DNA of 64,000 nt from Aeromonas schubertii. Lineage in GTDB: Bacteria; Pseudomonadota; Gammaproteobacteria; Enterobacterales; Aeromonadaceae. Made by a program: the position numbers and the translations under genes. Positions 1 through 8,765 of the stretch are shown here, piece after piece (within the stretch, counting starts at the first letter, position 1; every line of letters begins with the position of its first letter). The stretch lies in NCBI RefSeq assembly GCF_000820105.1, contig NZ_CDDB01000074.1, positions 59,941 to 123,940 on the forward strand, given 5' to 3'. The notes below the pieces were generated by a model that was given only the letters and a program-made list of their open reading frames with translations, was not told the origin of the DNA and ran no database searches.

Positions 1-306
1 CCTGGCCTCGACGCTCCACTGGATCGGCGTGCCACCAAACAGCTCCATCTCACCGAGGATCTGGTCGTGGCACTCCACCTCACCGAGCTGAAACAGACGC
101 CCCGAGGCGACGCCGGAGTAGAAGGCGATGCGCCCGGTGGGGACGCGCAACAGCTCGTGCAGGGGTTCTCCCTGGGTCAGCATGCGCTCCCCGGGCAGGA
201 AGCGGCGGGTGTGCAGGCGGCAGGTCGCCAACATGGCATCGAAACGGGGCTGCAGGCGAGAGAGGGCCTCACCGAAGCGGGGATGGGGATAGGGGGTACG
301 CTGCAT
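1..306 (-). CDS. Crp/Fnr-family (YeiL-like) transcriptional regulator, partial
   Basis: The gene starts at ATG 306 after a GGAGGAGGCC ribosome-binding stretch and runs off the left edge, so only the first 102 codons are visible. These encode a cyclic-nucleotide-binding-type beta-roll: a Gly-Glu turn and QGE motif near residues 40-47, a short GR turn near 68, and a GEMELF segment near 86-91. The DNA-binding helix-turn-helix expected at the C-terminus lies outside the window. The domain resembles the sensory half of YeiL, a Crp-family protein of E. coli found near nucleoside genes. It follows a nucleoside phosphorylase and pnuC on the same strand (63 bp gap), so it may regulate nucleoside or nicotinamide riboside use. 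Family assignment is good; ligand and targets are inferred. Confidence 0.72.
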   Translation of the reverse strand, partial: MQRTPYPHPRFGEALSRLQPRFDAMLATCRLHTRRFLPGERMLTQGEPLHELLRVPTGRIAFYSGVASGRLFQLGEVECHDQILGEMELFGGTPIQWSVEAR

Positions 307-369
307 GGCCTCCTCCTGACGGGGAGAAGAGCGTAGCAGCGCAGCCCCTCATAACCAAGGAGATTGCGC

Positions 370-1095
370 TCAGTTCGTGAGCGCGCTCAGGGCGGCGTGA
401 ATGGCGAGGCGCTCCCCCTCCATCATGCGCGTCTCGGCGGCGGCGTAGTCGGCCACCCCCTCCTGTACCTCCTGCTGCCAGGCCACCACGTTGCAGAGCA
501 CGGCGGCAACGCGCACCCCGCGATAGCGCCCCACCGCCAGCAGGGCGCCGCTCTCCATGTCGGCGGCCAGGATGCCACGCCGGTGCCACAGCTCACACAC
601 CGCCTGCTCGTCGTCCCGATAGAAGGCGTCGTGGGAGCGCACCAGACCGTGGTGGTGCGGGTGGTCGCTGGCGCGGATTGCCGTCAGCAGCCCCTGCTGC
701 AGGCCCGGATCGGCGCAGGCCGGGTATTCGGCGGGCAGGTAGGCCAGCGAGGCCCCGTCGTGGCGCACCGCCCCCTCGACCACCACCAGATCCCCGAGGG
801 TGACGACGGGCTGCAGGCTGCCGGCGGAGCCGACTCGTACCAGCTGGCGGGCGCCGGACTGGGCCAGCTCCTCCAGGGCTATGATGGCCGAGGGGGCACC
901 GATGCCGGTGCTGCAGACCGTGATATCCCGGCCCCGGTAGCGGCCGTTTGCCAGGCGAAACTCCCGGCTCTGGCCGAGGATCTCGACCTCATCGAGCTGG
1001 GCCGCGATGCGATCGACCCGGGCCGGATCGCCGCACACCACGACCCGCTCGGCGATCTGTTCGGGGCGGCACTGAAGATGGGGCAGCAGGCTCAT
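370..1095 (-). CDS. Nucleoside phosphorylase (uridine phosphorylase-like)
   Basis: This 241-residue protein belongs to the PNP/UDP phosphorylase superfamily, cytosolic enzymes that split nucleosides with phosphate to give ribose 1-phosphate and a base. Visible hallmarks are the VCGDPARV phosphate-binding start (about residues 19-26), the RVGSAGSLQP loop and the DMESGALL ribose-binding motif near residue 180. It looks closer to uridine phosphorylase than to DeoD, but the base preference cannot be read from sequence. Its ATG overlaps the pnuC stop as ATGA, so the two are translationally coupled. Downstream is a Crp-type regulator. The context suggests that it processes nucleosides taken up by PnuC or a related route. 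Confidence 0.85.
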   Translation of the reverse strand: MSLLPHLQCRPEQIAERVVVCGDPARVDRIAAQLDEVEILGQSREFRLANGRYRGRDITVCSTGIGAPSAIIALEELAQSGARQLVRVGSAGSLQPVVTLGDLVVVEGAVRHDGASLAYLPAEYPACADPGLQQGLLTAIRASDHPHHHGLVRSHDAFYRDDEQAVCELWHRRGILAADMESGALLAVGRYRGVRVAAVLCNVVAWQQEVQEGVADYAAAETRMMEGERLAIHAALSALTN

Positions 1096-1811
1096 GCCAG
1101 TGCCTCCTCACGGCGCTCGCGGCGAGCGGCCAGCATCCAGAGGCGGGTACCGTTGGCGGCGATGAAGAGCAGGATCAGGTACTCCAGGGACATGGCATAG
1201 ACCCCCTGGGCGGCGTAGACGCCGACGCTGATGATGTTGATGACCACCCAGAGGATCCAGTTCTCCACGTACTTGCGGGTCATCAGGATCTGGGCGACCA
1301 CCGAGAGCACCGTCATGGTGGCATCCCAGAAGGGGAAGGCATCCGGTTGGGGCTCGGGCAGGGTCAGGCCGGCACCCAGTGCGTTGAGCAGGGAGACACT
1401 GGCGCGGGCCAGGGCGGCAAACACAGGATCGATGTAGAGGGTGAGCAGGGCGATGGCGACCGCCGAGATACCCGCGGTGGCGAGCAGCTTGTGGCGCGGC
1501 AGCCAGCGGATCTCGAGGGGTTCGCCCTGATCGTTGGCCGGCCGGCTCCAGGCATACCAGCCATAGAGGTTGGCGCAGAAGAAGAAGAGCTGGAGCAGCA
1601 GCAGGCCGTAGAGCTGGATCTGGAAGAAGATGATGGCGAACAGGGTGACGTTGATGAGACCGAACAGATAGTTGATGGTCTTCTCCTGACTGGCCAGCCA
1701 GATGCACGCCAGGCCGAACAGGGTTCCGATCGCCTCGATCCAGGACATGGCATAGCCCCCTTCACCGAGGGGGATGGTGACCAGCGTGTTGCCGATATCG
1801 AACCAGGACAT
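1092..1811 (-). CDS. pnuC: PnuC-family vitamin/nucleoside transporter
   Basis: This 239-residue integral membrane protein is a member of the PnuC facilitators, which classically import nicotinamide riboside for NAD salvage; relatives carry thiamine or riboflavin. About seven hydrophobic segments are visible. WxxW signatures occur twice, as WYAW (85-88) and WILW (185-188), fitting the pseudo-repeat of the family. The start ATG 1811 was chosen because AAGGAGTG lies just upstream and the length matches family members; an in-frame upstream extension has no such site. It is the first gene of a pnuC-phosphorylase-regulator operon, with a palindrome 22-43 bp before the start. The substrate is inferred, not shown. 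Confidence 0.88.
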   Translation of the reverse strand: MSWFDIGNTLVTIPLGEGGYAMSWIEAIGTLFGLACIWLASQEKTINYLFGLINVTLFAIIFFQIQLYGLLLLQLFFFCANLYGWYAWSRPANDQGEPLEIRWLPRHKLLATAGISAVAIALLTLYIDPVFAALARASVSLLNALGAGLTLPEPQPDAFPFWDATMTVLSVVAQILMTRKYVENWILWVVINIISVGVYAAQGVYAMSLEYLILLFIAANGTRLWMLAARRERREEALA

Positions 1812-1832
1812 GGGGCACTCCTTGTGTATGGA

Positions 1833-1854
1833 TAGAATGAACGCCGGCATTCTA
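1833..1854. promoter_or_regulatory. Perfect inverted repeat upstream of pnuC (candidate operator)
   Basis: TAGAATG, eight spacer bases, then CATTCTA form a perfect 7-bp inverted repeat spanning 22 bp, the overall size of a Crp-family site. It lies just upstream of the pnuC ribosome-binding site. The Crp-type regulator in the same operon is an obvious candidate ligand. Binding is inference. Confidence 0.45.
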
Positions 1855-2012
1855 GAGCGCCCGTCGTGCTCATGGCAGGACTTTTGTCCGTACCGGGCGG
1901 AGCCATACCGCATTTTGGGGAGGTCGGGAGGGCGCTGGTTGATGTTCCACAAGACAGCGGAACGCTCCCTGTGCTCTCATGGACTCTGTTGTTACCACCA
2001 AGGGGGTGAGAG

Positions 2013-3842
2013 GTGAGCCTGGAGCTGTATTGGGTGCTGGTGCTGTTGCTGGGTGCTGTCTTCCTGTTTGTCACCAATGCCATCCGCATGGACATGGTGG
2101 CGCTCCTCATCATAGTGCTGTTCGTGCTGAGCGGTACCCTCACCCTGCCCGAGGCGCTGGCCGGCTTCAGCGATCCCAATGTCATCCTGATCGGTGCCCT
2201 CTTCGTGGTGGGGGAGGGGCTGGTGCGTACCGGCATCGCCTATCAGGTGGGTGATGCCCTGGTGAAGGTGGCCGGCAGCAGCGAGACGCGCCTGCTGGTG
2301 CTCTTGATGGTGGCGGTGGCGGGGCTCGGTGCCGTCATGAGTTCGACCGGGGTGGTGGCCATCTTCATCCCGGTGGCCTTGAGCGTGGCCCAGCGCATGG
2401 GGATCCCGGCCGGTCGGCTGATGATGCCGCTCGGGTTTGCCGGCCTCATCAGCGGCATGATGACCCTGGTGGCAACCCCCCCCAACATGGTGGTGAACAG
2501 CGAGCTGATGCGAAATGGCCTCAGGGGCTTTGGCTTCTTCGGCTTTACCCCGTTTGGCCTGGTGATCCTGCTGCTCGGCATCGGTTACATGCTGCTGATC
2601 CGTCGCCATCTGGTGCGTGGTGAGGGGGAGGGGAAGCGTGCCGGGCATGGCCGGCACACCATGCGGGATCTGGTGCGCGACTACCGTCTTGGCGGACGGG
2701 CGCGGCGCCTGGCCATCCGTCCCGACTCTCCCCTCATCGGACGCACCCTCGACGAGTTACAGCTGCGCGCCCGCTACGGGGCCAACGTCATCGGGGTGGA
2801 GCGCTGGCGCAAGTTTCGCCGGGTCATGGTGAGCGTGTCGGGGATCTCCGAGTTCCAGGCCCGCGATGTGCTGCTTATCGACATGGGCGATGCCAGCGAG
2901 GTGCGGCGCTTTTGCGGCGAGCAGCGGCTCGAGCCCATGATACTGCGCGGCGAATATTTCTCGGAGCGTGCCCGTGAGGTGGGGCTGGCCGAGGTATCGC
3001 TGATCCCGGACTCGAACCTCATCGGCAAGAGCTTGCGGGAGGCCACCTTTCGCAGCCAATACGGGCTGAGCGTGGTGGGGATCCGCCGCGACGGCGCCCC
3101 CCTGGAGGGCAAGCTGGTGGACGAGCCCCTGCGCATGGGGGACTCCCTGCTGGTGGTCGGCAACTGGAGCCTGATCCGCCAGTTGCAGACCCATGTGCGC
3201 GACTTCCTCCTGCTCGGTTTGCCCGCCGAGGTGGACGAGATGGCGCCGGCCCGCAGTCAGGCTATCCATGCCCTGCTGGCGCTGGCCATCATGATCGGGC
3301 TGATGGTGACCGATCCTGTGCCCAACGTGGTCGCCGCCCTGATCGCCTGTCTCCTGATGGGGCAGTTTCGCTGCATCGATCTGGAGAGCGCCTACCGCGC
3401 CATCCACTGGCCAACCCTTATTCTCATCGTCGGGGTGCTGCCATTCGCCCTGGCACTGGAGAAGACCGGGGGGGTGGCCCTGATCGTCGACGGTCTGATG
3501 GCGCTGGTGGGTGAGCGGGGGCCACGGGTGATGCTGGCGAGCCTGTTCGTGCTGACGGCCTTGATTGGCCTCTTCATCTCCAACACGGCGACGGCGGTGC
3601 TGATGGCTCCCATCGCGCTGGGGGCGGCCCAACAGATGGGGGTCTCTCCCTATCCGCTGGTGATGACGGTGGCCATCGCCGCCTCGGCGGCCTTCATGAC
3701 GCCGGTCTCCTCACCGGTCAACACCCTGGTGATGGGACCGGGCGAGTACCGCTTCATGGATTTCGTCCGCATCGGGGTGCCGTTCACCGTGCTGGTGCTG
3801 CTGGTGTGTATCGGCCTGGTGCCGTTACTGCTGCCTTTCTGA
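2013..3842 (+). CDS. SLC13/DASS-type anion permease with two RCK_C domains
   Basis: This 609-residue inner-membrane transporter has hydrophobic N-terminal (about 1-195) and C-terminal (about 410-609) halves flanking a soluble central region. The centre shows two TrkA-C/RCK_C-like domains, each with a 'pLIGkslre.....g..vvgi.r' pattern and a closing 'gD.Llv' strand (about 235-300 and 325-390). The architecture is that of YfbS-type or SLC13-related permeases, which move sulfate, dicarboxylates or similar anions with sodium or protons; RCK_C domains usually gate by ligand binding. The GTG start at 2013 follows AAGGGGGTGAGAG. It is a single-gene unit, divergent from pnuC and closed by the hairpin at 3857. 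The substrate cannot be deduced. Confidence 0.82.
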   Translation: MSLELYWVLVLLLGAVFLFVTNAIRMDMVALLIIVLFVLSGTLTLPEALAGFSDPNVILIGALFVVGEGLVRTGIAYQVGDALVKVAGSSETRLLVLLMVAVAGLGAVMSSTGVVAIFIPVALSVAQRMGIPAGRLMMPLGFAGLISGMMTLVATPPNMVVNSELMRNGLRGFGFFGFTPFGLVILLLGIGYMLLIRRHLVRGEGEGKRAGHGRHTMRDLVRDYRLGGRARRLAIRPDSPLIGRTLDELQLRARYGANVIGVERWRKFRRVMVSVSGISEFQARDVLLIDMGDASEVRRFCGEQRLEPMILRGEYFSERAREVGLAEVSLIPDSNLIGKSLREATFRSQYGLSVVGIRRDGAPLEGKLVDEPLRMGDSLLVVGNWSLIRQLQTHVRDFLLLGLPAEVDEMAPARSQAIHALLALAIMIGLMVTDPVPNVVAALIACLLMGQFRCIDLESAYRAIHWPTLILIVGVLPFALALEKTGGVALIVDGLMALVGERGPRVMLASLFVLTALIGLFISNTATAVLMAPIALGAAQQMGVSPYPLVMTVAIAASAAFMTPVSSPVNTLVMGPGEYRFMDFVRIGVPFTVLVLLVCIGLVPLLLPF

Positions 3843-3856
3843 GGCGCCAAAACGAA

Positions 3857-3880
3857 AAAACCAGCCGTGAGGCTGGTTTT
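3857..3880. terminator. Bidirectional terminator between permease and tRNA array
   Basis: AAAACCAGCC, a GTGA loop and GGCTGGTTTT make a perfect 10-bp stem with A and T flanks on either side. It can terminate the permease gene on the plus strand and the tRNA operon on the minus strand. Confidence 0.85.
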
Positions 3881-3893
3881 GACTGTGTGGCTA

Positions 3894-3976
3894 TGGTGCG
3901 GAAGGAGAGACTCGAACTCTCACGCCTGGGCGCCAGAACCTAAATCTGGTGCGTCTACCAATTTCGCCACTTCCGC
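3894..3976 (-). tRNA. tRNA-Leu(UAG)
   Basis: Read on the minus strand, an 83-nt cloverleaf starts GCGGAAG and ends with encoded CCA. The anticodon loop TTTAGGT gives UAG, and a long variable arm identifies a class II leucine tRNA. It is the last gene of the tRNA operon. Confidence 0.96.
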
Positions 3977-3984
3977 GAAGAAGA

Positions 3985-4061
3985 TGGTGGCTATGACGGG
4001 ATTCGAACCTGTGACCCCCGCATTATGAGTGCGATGCTCTAACCAACTGAGCTACATAGCC
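3985..4061 (-). tRNA. tRNA-Met(CAU), elongator, copy 1
   Basis: A 77-nt cloverleaf starts GGCTATG with anticodon loop CTCATAA and encoded CCA. Sequence resemblance to E. coli metT marks it as elongator Met, not initiator or lysidine-modified Ile. It is identical to the copies at 4263 and 4541. Confidence 0.96.
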
Positions 4062-4066
4062 GAAGA

Positions 4067-4141
4067 TGGCTGGGGTACTAGGATTCGAACCTAGGTATGG
4101 CGGGATCAAAACCCGCTGCCTTACCGCTTGGCGATACCCCA
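4067..4141 (-). tRNA. tRNA-Gln(UUG), copy 1
   Basis: A 75-nt cloverleaf starts TGGGGTA, with anticodon loop TTTTGAT giving UUG and encoded CCA. It is one of four identical Gln(UUG) genes in the array. Confidence 0.96.
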
Positions 4142-4179
4142 ACAGCGGCGACGATCGTGGATCGAAGCGCTTTTAAAAA

Positions 4180-4254
4180 TGGCTGGGGTACTAGGATTCG
4201 AACCTAGGTATGGCGGGATCAAAACCCGCTGCCTTACCGCTTGGCGATACCCCA
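4180..4254 (-). tRNA. tRNA-Gln(UUG), copy 2
   Basis: Identical in sequence to the copy at 4067. A 38-nt spacer separates the pair. Confidence 0.96.
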
Positions 4255-4262
4255 ACAGAATA

Positions 4263-4339
4263 TGGTGGCTATGACGGGATTCGAACCTGTGACCCCCGCA
4301 TTATGAGTGCGATGCTCTAACCAACTGAGCTACATAGCC
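4263..4339 (-). tRNA. tRNA-Met(CAU), elongator, copy 2
   Basis: Identical to the Met copy at 3985 and exactly 278 bp from it. Second unit of the tandem array. Confidence 0.96.
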
Positions 4340-4346
4340 GAAAAGA

Positions 4347-4421
4347 TGGCTGGGGTACTAGGATTCGAACCTAGGTATGGCGGGATCAAAACCCGCTGCC
4401 TTACCGCTTGGCGATACCCCA
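4347..4421 (-). tRNA. tRNA-Gln(UUG), copy 3
   Basis: Identical to the other Gln(UUG) copies. CCA is encoded. Confidence 0.96.
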
Positions 4422-4458
4422 ACAGCGATGCTCGCGTGAGCAAACATCCTTTGGAAAA

Positions 4459-4533
4459 TGGCTGGGGTACTAGGATTCGAACCTAGGTATGGCGGGATCA
4501 AAACCCGCTGCCTTACCGCTTGGCGATACCCCA
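4459..4533 (-). tRNA. tRNA-Gln(UUG), copy 4
   Basis: Identical to the other Gln(UUG) copies. The spacer before copy 3 (4422-4458) differs from the equivalent spacer in the first unit. Confidence 0.96.
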
Positions 4534-4540
4534 GCAGAGA

Positions 4541-4617
4541 TGGTGGCTATGACGGGATTCGAACCTGTGACCCCCGCATTATGAGTGCGATGCTCTAACC
4601 AACTGAGCTACATAGCC
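4541..4617 (-). tRNA. tRNA-Met(CAU), elongator, copy 3
   Basis: First gene of the tRNA operon in the direction of transcription, about 44 bp downstream of the promoter -10 box. Identical to the other two Met copies. Confidence 0.96.
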
Positions 4618-4660
4618 ATCACTGCTGTCAGTGCGAGTCGCCTCGTCACTGTGCGGCGAG

Positions 4661-4689
4661 ATTATGCGGATCGAGCCTTGGGGCGTCAA
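4661..4689 (-). promoter_or_regulatory. Promoter of the tRNA operon
   Basis: On the minus strand TTGACG (-35, 4684-4689) and CATAAT (-10, 4661-4666) are separated by exactly 17 bp. A GC-rich discriminator (CTCGCCGC) follows, as in stable-RNA promoters under stringent and growth-rate control. Confidence 0.85.
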
Positions 4690-4803
4690 CCCTTTTTTCC
4701 CAGAAAAACCGAAAAGCGGTGCGTTTGGCGAGTTCTTCGCCGATGTTGTGCAAAACCGCGACAATTCACGATTTTACCCAGTCCCCGCAGGGTCGCTGGG
4801 GGA

Positions 4804-4830
4804 TAAAAGAAGGGCCGGCAGAGCCGGCCC
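4804..4830 (-). terminator. Rho-independent terminator of pth-ychF
   Basis: On the minus strand GGGCCGGC, a three-base loop and GCCGGCCC are followed by TTCTTTTAT. It begins 8 bp past the ychF stop. Confidence 0.85.
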
Positions 4831-4838
4831 GACGGGGA

Positions 4839-5930
4839 TTAGACGTTGAACAGGAAGTTCATGATGTCACCGTCTTTGACGATGTAATCCTTCCCTTCTG
4901 CGCGCATCTTGCCCGCTTCTTTGGCTCCCTGCTCGCCCTTGAACTGGATAAAGTCATCGAAGGCGATGGTTTGGGCGCGGATAAAGCCTTTTTCGAAGTC
5001 GGTGTGGATCTTGCCGGCCGCCTGCGGGGCGGTGGCACCGACCGGGATAGTCCAGGCGCGCACTTCCTTCACACCGGCGGTGAAGTAGGTCTGCAGGTTG
5101 AGCAGGGTGTAACCGGAGCGGATCACCCGGTTCAGACCCGGCTCCTCGATGCCCAGATCGGCCATGAAGTCGGCGCGATCGGCATCGTCCAGCTCGGCGA
5201 TGTCGGACTCGATGGCGCAGCACACCGGTACCACCACTGCGTTTTCGCCGGCGGCGATCTCACGCACCTGATCCAGGAAGGGGTTGTTCTCGAACCCGTC
5301 CTCGGCCACGTTGGCGATGTACATGGTGGGTTTGAGGGTCAGGAAGTTGAGGTAATCGACGGCGGCGATCTCCTCCTTGGAGAGATCCAGACCACGGATC
5401 ATCTTGTCTGCTTCCAGGCCGGCCTTGATCTTCTCGAGCACTTCCACCTCGAACTTGGCGTCCTTGTCACCACCCTTGGCGCGCTTGGATTGGCGCAGGA
5501 TGGCGCGCTCGCACGCCTCCAGATCGGAGAGGGCCAGCTCGGTGTTGATCACCTCGATGTCGTTGGCCGGGGAGACCTTGCCCGCCACGTGAACGATGTT
5601 CTCGTCTTCGAAGCAGCGCACCACGTGACCGATGGCGTCGGTCTCGCGGATGTTGGCCAGGAACTGGTTGCCCAGGCCCTCACCCTTGGAGGCACCGGCC
5701 ACCAGGCCGGCGATATCCACAAACTCCATGGTGGTCGGCACGGTACGCTGGGGTTTTACGATCTCGGCCAGCTGGTCCATGCGGGGATCCGGCACCGGCA
5801 CCACGCCGGTGTTCGGCTCTATGGTGCAGAAGGGGAAGTTGGCGGCTTCGATACCGGCCTTGGTCAGCGCATTGAACAGGGTGGATTTGCCCACATTGGG
5901 CAGGCCCACGATACCGCATTTAAAACCCAT
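4839..5930 (-). CDS. ychF: Redox-regulated ATPase/GTPase YchF (OLA1 family)
   Basis: This 363-residue P-loop protein of the Obg family binds ribosomes and, in studied members, prefers ATP over GTP. The G1 loop GLPNVGKST is at residues 9-17. The usual NKxD specificity motif is replaced by an NVAED-type sequence, as expected for YchF. The C-terminal TGS domain (about 280-363) ends in the typical MNFLFNV. It lies 37 bp downstream of pth, the same pair as in E. coli. Length and ends match the family. Confidence 0.97.
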   Translation of the reverse strand: MGFKCGIVGLPNVGKSTLFNALTKAGIEAANFPFCTIEPNTGVVPVPDPRMDQLAEIVKPQRTVPTTMEFVDIAGLVAGASKGEGLGNQFLANIRETDAIGHVVRCFEDENIVHVAGKVSPANDIEVINTELALSDLEACERAILRQSKRAKGGDKDAKFEVEVLEKIKAGLEADKMIRGLDLSKEEIAAVDYLNFLTLKPTMYIANVAEDGFENNPFLDQVREIAAGENAVVVPVCCAIESDIAELDDADRADFMADLGIEEPGLNRVIRSGYTLLNLQTYFTAGVKEVRAWTIPVGATAPQAAGKIHTDFEKGFIRAQTIAFDDFIQFKGEQGAKEAGKMRAEGKDYIVKDGDIMNFLFNV

Positions 5931-5967
5931 GGTCGTTTACCTTACTTGATTGATGCTGTGGAGTGGC

Positions 5968-6558
5968 TCACTCGGCCTTGAAGCTGTGCAGCCGGTTCAT
6001 GGCCTTGGTCATGTCCTGCTTGAACAGGATGTCGGTGGCGCGCAGGGATTCGTCCAGCGCGGCATCGATGAGGTCCTGTTCCTTGGCCGGGGCCTTGGTC
6101 AGCACGAAGCCGGCGACCAGCTCCTTGCTGCCGGGATGGCCGATCCCGAGGCGCAGCCGATAGAAATTATTGTTGTTGCCAAGCTTGGCGATGATGTCCT
6201 TGAGGCCGTTGTGGCCCCCGTGACCCCCACCCTGCTTGAACTTGGCGATGCCGGGCGGCAGGTCCAGCTCGTCGTGGGCCACCAGGATGGCCTCCGGCTC
6301 GATCTGGTAGAAACGCGCCAGAGCGGCGACCGCCTTGCCCGACAGATTCATATAGGTGGCCGGGATGAGCAGACGCACATCCTGGCCGTCGACCTGCAGA
6401 CGAGCGGTGTGACCGAAGAACTTGGGCTCCTCGCGCAGGCTGACGTTATGCCAGCGCGCCAGTTGCTCCACATACCAGGCCCCCGCATTGTGGCGGGTCT
6501 TGGCGTATTCGGGGCCGGGATTGCCGAGGCCCACAATCAACTTGATCTGGCTTGTCAC
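5968..6558 (-). CDS. pth: Peptidyl-tRNA hydrolase
   Basis: This 196-residue cytosolic enzyme releases peptides from tRNAs that drop off the ribosome. The N-terminal [10 protein letters not shown] signature, catalytic His23 in the TRHNAG motif and the VAHDELDLP segment near residue 96 are all present. The start is GTG 6558, preceded by GAGTGAA; it fits the family N-terminus. It is cotranscribed with ychF downstream. A 116-bp gap separates it from the upstream nucleotidase gene on the same strand. Confidence 0.97.
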   Translation of the reverse strand: MTSQIKLIVGLGNPGPEYAKTRHNAGAWYVEQLARWHNVSLREEPKFFGHTARLQVDGQDVRLLIPATYMNLSGKAVAALARFYQIEPEAILVAHDELDLPPGIAKFKQGGGHGGHNGLKDIIAKLGNNNNFYRLRLGIGHPGSKELVAGFVLTKAPAKEQDLIDAALDESLRATDILFKQDMTKAMNRLHSFKAE

Positions 6559-6674
6559 GGGTTCACTCTTTCGTCGATATCAGGATGACAGGCAGGGGTG
6601 TGCCCGAAGGCAAGAGGCGTATTCTAGCCGTGGGGCGGCGATCTCTCAACCAAACCGCCCCGCGGGAGCGTGGA

Positions 6675-8669
6675 TCAGGGCAGGCGCTTGAGGGTTACCA
6701 CCTCGTCACCCAGGGCTTCGAGAGGATTGCGCACCTCCCGCACGTACTCGGTGAAGGCGGCCGCATCGGTGCCACAGTCGATCCCCTTGGCCTTGCAGTT
6801 CAGGGCCGTGCCCCGATAGCTCACCACGACCTTGTCCCCCTCCCGGGTGACGGCGGCCACCGGGAAGGCGGTGAGAGTCCCCTCGACCCGGGCCAGTTCG
6901 ACCCGCTCGCTGCCCGGCTGCTGCTGGGCGCGGTAGAGGGCATCCCAGCCATCGTTGCCGTTGGCGCTGTAGCCGTTCATCACCACCCGATAGCGGGCGT
7001 TATCCTGCAGCGGTTGCCATTGGCCATCGCGACTCTGCCACGCCAGCGCCGTCACCTGGCCACCCTTGCCGGTGGTGGTCTCCTCGAAGGTGTAGCGCAG
7101 ATGGCCACCGTAGGGGAACTTGCCCGCGTGGGCACCGGCCGGCAGGGTTGCGCTCACCGTCTCTGTGATGAGGGCGCGCACATCGCTGCCGCTCAGGGTC
7201 AGCACCGACAGCTGGTTTTTGAAGGGGAGCAGGGTGAGGGCGGCATCCCCCTCGCGCCACTCACCGGCGCCGATGTCGGCGCGCACGCCGCCGACGGCCG
7301 TGATGGCAAAGTCGACCGGTTGGCCGAGCAGGCGCTGCACCGGGGCGCTGTTGGCCCACCAGTATTGGGATTCGGCGACCAGGGGAGCTACGTCGGAGCC
7401 GTGGCTGTCGCTCTTGTCGTCACCGGGGCGGCGCGGGTTGGGCAGATCGGCGGGCACGCTGGCGATCACCTTGCCAAACGCCTGCTCCAGGGCCGGCTTG
7501 TAGTGGCTGTCGATGATGCCGCGCAGGCGGACATCTTCATCGACCCGCTGGATATTCTCCTGACGGTCTACGAAGGCGAGGGTCTGCTCTCTGGCCTTGC
7601 TCTCCAGAGGCGTCTGACGGGCCGCATCACGATAGAAGTCGGCGCTGGCCAGCAGGGTGTTTTTTCCCTCGCAATCGGTCACCCGGCCGTCGCCGTCGAA
7701 GGTGACCTCGACCAGACCCATGGCCTGGGCGTAGGAGCCGGCCTGTACCACGCAGGTCTGACCTATGCCGTCCGGGTTGGTGACCATCTGGGCGTAGCGG
7801 GTGGCGCTCGCTCCCATGCCGAGGTTACTGAAATCCCCCAGCAGGCTGTGGGAGTGACCGCCGACGATGACGTCGATACCGTTGACCCGCTCGGCCAGCG
7901 CCAGATCCCGCTGGTTGCCGATGTGGGTCAGCAGCACCACCTTGTCGACCCCCTTCTGCTTGAGCAGATCCACGGTCGCCTGGGCCGAGGCCACCTCCTT
8001 GGCAAAGCGCAGCTTGCCGGTGTTCGGCGCTATGTCACCCATCTCCTCCAGCACCAGGCCGACCACGGCCACGATGGGCTTGTCGGCCGGGAGGGGCTCG
8101 CCCTCTTTGAGCGGGCTCTTCTGGTTGCCGTCGAAGGCAAACAGGGCATAGGGTTTGAGGTTGGCAACAGATCGCAGGGCGGCATCCTGGCTGGTATCCA
8201 GGTTGGCGGCCAGCAGCGGGAAGTTGACCCCCTTGATAAAGCGGGCGAGCTTCTGATTGTCCAGATCGAACTCATGGTTGCCGAGGGCCATGGCATCGAG
8301 GCCAAACTGGCTGAGCAGCTCGGCGTTGGCCATCCCCTCGTTGAGCTTGAAGTAACCGCTCCCCTGCCAGGCATCCCCCCCGTGCAGGGTCAGCAGGGGG
8401 CGATTCTGACGCTGGGCATCCGCCTGCAGCGCCTTGGTCATGGTGAGCAGGCGCGGGTAACCGCCGAAGCGGGTGTAGACGGTCTCCTTCTCAACGCCCT
8501 GAGCTGCCAGTGCCGGGTTGCGCAGGGTGGCGTTGACCGGATCGAACTGGGAGTGGGTGTCGTTCATGTGGGCGATGCTGAGCACGAAGGTCTGGGGCTC
8601 TTTGCCTTGCTGGCAGGCAAACAGAGCGCTACAGAGGGTCGCGACAAGCAGGGGACGGAGTGGAGACAT
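6675..8669 (-). CDS. 5'-nucleotidase / UshA-family metallophosphatase, predicted lipoprotein
   Basis: This 664-residue extracytoplasmic enzyme likely hydrolyses nucleotides (or UDP-sugars) to nucleosides for uptake. A signal peptide ends in the lipobox LFAC, with Cys19 as lipid anchor, unlike the soluble periplasmic UshA of E. coli. The metallophosphoesterase core shows HMNDTH (34-39), GNHEFD and GGHSH; the C-terminal 5'-nucleotidase domain has the LTLSGSDV strand. It is longer than E. coli UshA (550). The start ATG 8669 follows GAGGAAG; an earlier in-frame start would lie within the prs terminator and was rejected. The closest known analogue I can name is the Vibrio NutA-type nucleotidase. 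Substrate range is inferred. Confidence 0.85.
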   Translation of the reverse strand: MSPLRPLLVATLCSALFACQQGKEPQTFVLSIAHMNDTHSQFDPVNATLRNPALAAQGVEKETVYTRFGGYPRLLTMTKALQADAQRQNRPLLTLHGGDAWQGSGYFKLNEGMANAELLSQFGLDAMALGNHEFDLDNQKLARFIKGVNFPLLAANLDTSQDAALRSVANLKPYALFAFDGNQKSPLKEGEPLPADKPIVAVVGLVLEEMGDIAPNTGKLRFAKEVASAQATVDLLKQKGVDKVVLLTHIGNQRDLALAERVNGIDVIVGGHSHSLLGDFSNLGMGASATRYAQMVTNPDGIGQTCVVQAGSYAQAMGLVEVTFDGDGRVTDCEGKNTLLASADFYRDAARQTPLESKAREQTLAFVDRQENIQRVDEDVRLRGIIDSHYKPALEQAFGKVIASVPADLPNPRRPGDDKSDSHGSDVAPLVAESQYWWANSAPVQRLLGQPVDFAITAVGGVRADIGAGEWREGDAALTLLPFKNQLSVLTLSGSDVRALITETVSATLPAGAHAGKFPYGGHLRYTFEETTTGKGGQVTALAWQSRDGQWQPLQDNARYRVVMNGYSANGNDGWDALYRAQQQPGSERVELARVEGTLTAFPVAAVTREGDKVVVSYRGTALNCKAKGIDCGTDAAAFTEYVREVRNPLEALGDEVVTLKRLP

Positions 8670-8726
8670 GGAAACTTCCTCGCTGCCTTGGTGGGTGGGA
8701 TACGTTTTCGTGGATATCAAAAAGAC

Positions 8727-8750
8727 GAAAACCGCCATGCGGCGGTTTTC
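8727..8750 (-). terminator. Terminator of prs
   Basis: GAAAACCGCC, an ATGC loop and GGCGGTTTTC form a perfect 10-bp stem 15 bp past the prs stop. It separates prs from the nucleotidase gene. Confidence 0.87.
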
Positions 8751-8765
8751 GTGAATCACTCTCTA

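Larger units (their letters stand above)
3985..4617 (-). repeat. Tandem tRNA array, 278-bp period
   Basis: The Met genes begin at 3985, 4263 and 4541 (plus-strand coordinates), an exact 278-bp period. The unit is Met-Gln-Gln, present twice and followed by a third Met. The tRNA bodies are identical while the inter-Gln spacers (4142-4179 and 4422-4458) have diverged. This points to old tandem duplication with tRNA sequence conserved by selection or conversion. Confidence 0.9.

Noticed and set aside
4719-5981. A 420-codon frame antisense to ychF
   Set aside because: Shadow of ychF; it begins inside the leader of the tRNA operon and has no family features.
6632-6661. Terminator after the nucleotidase gene (GGGGCGG/CCGCCCC)
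   Set aside because: The loop is long (16 bases) and no T run follows on the minus strand, so it is not supported as rho-independent.
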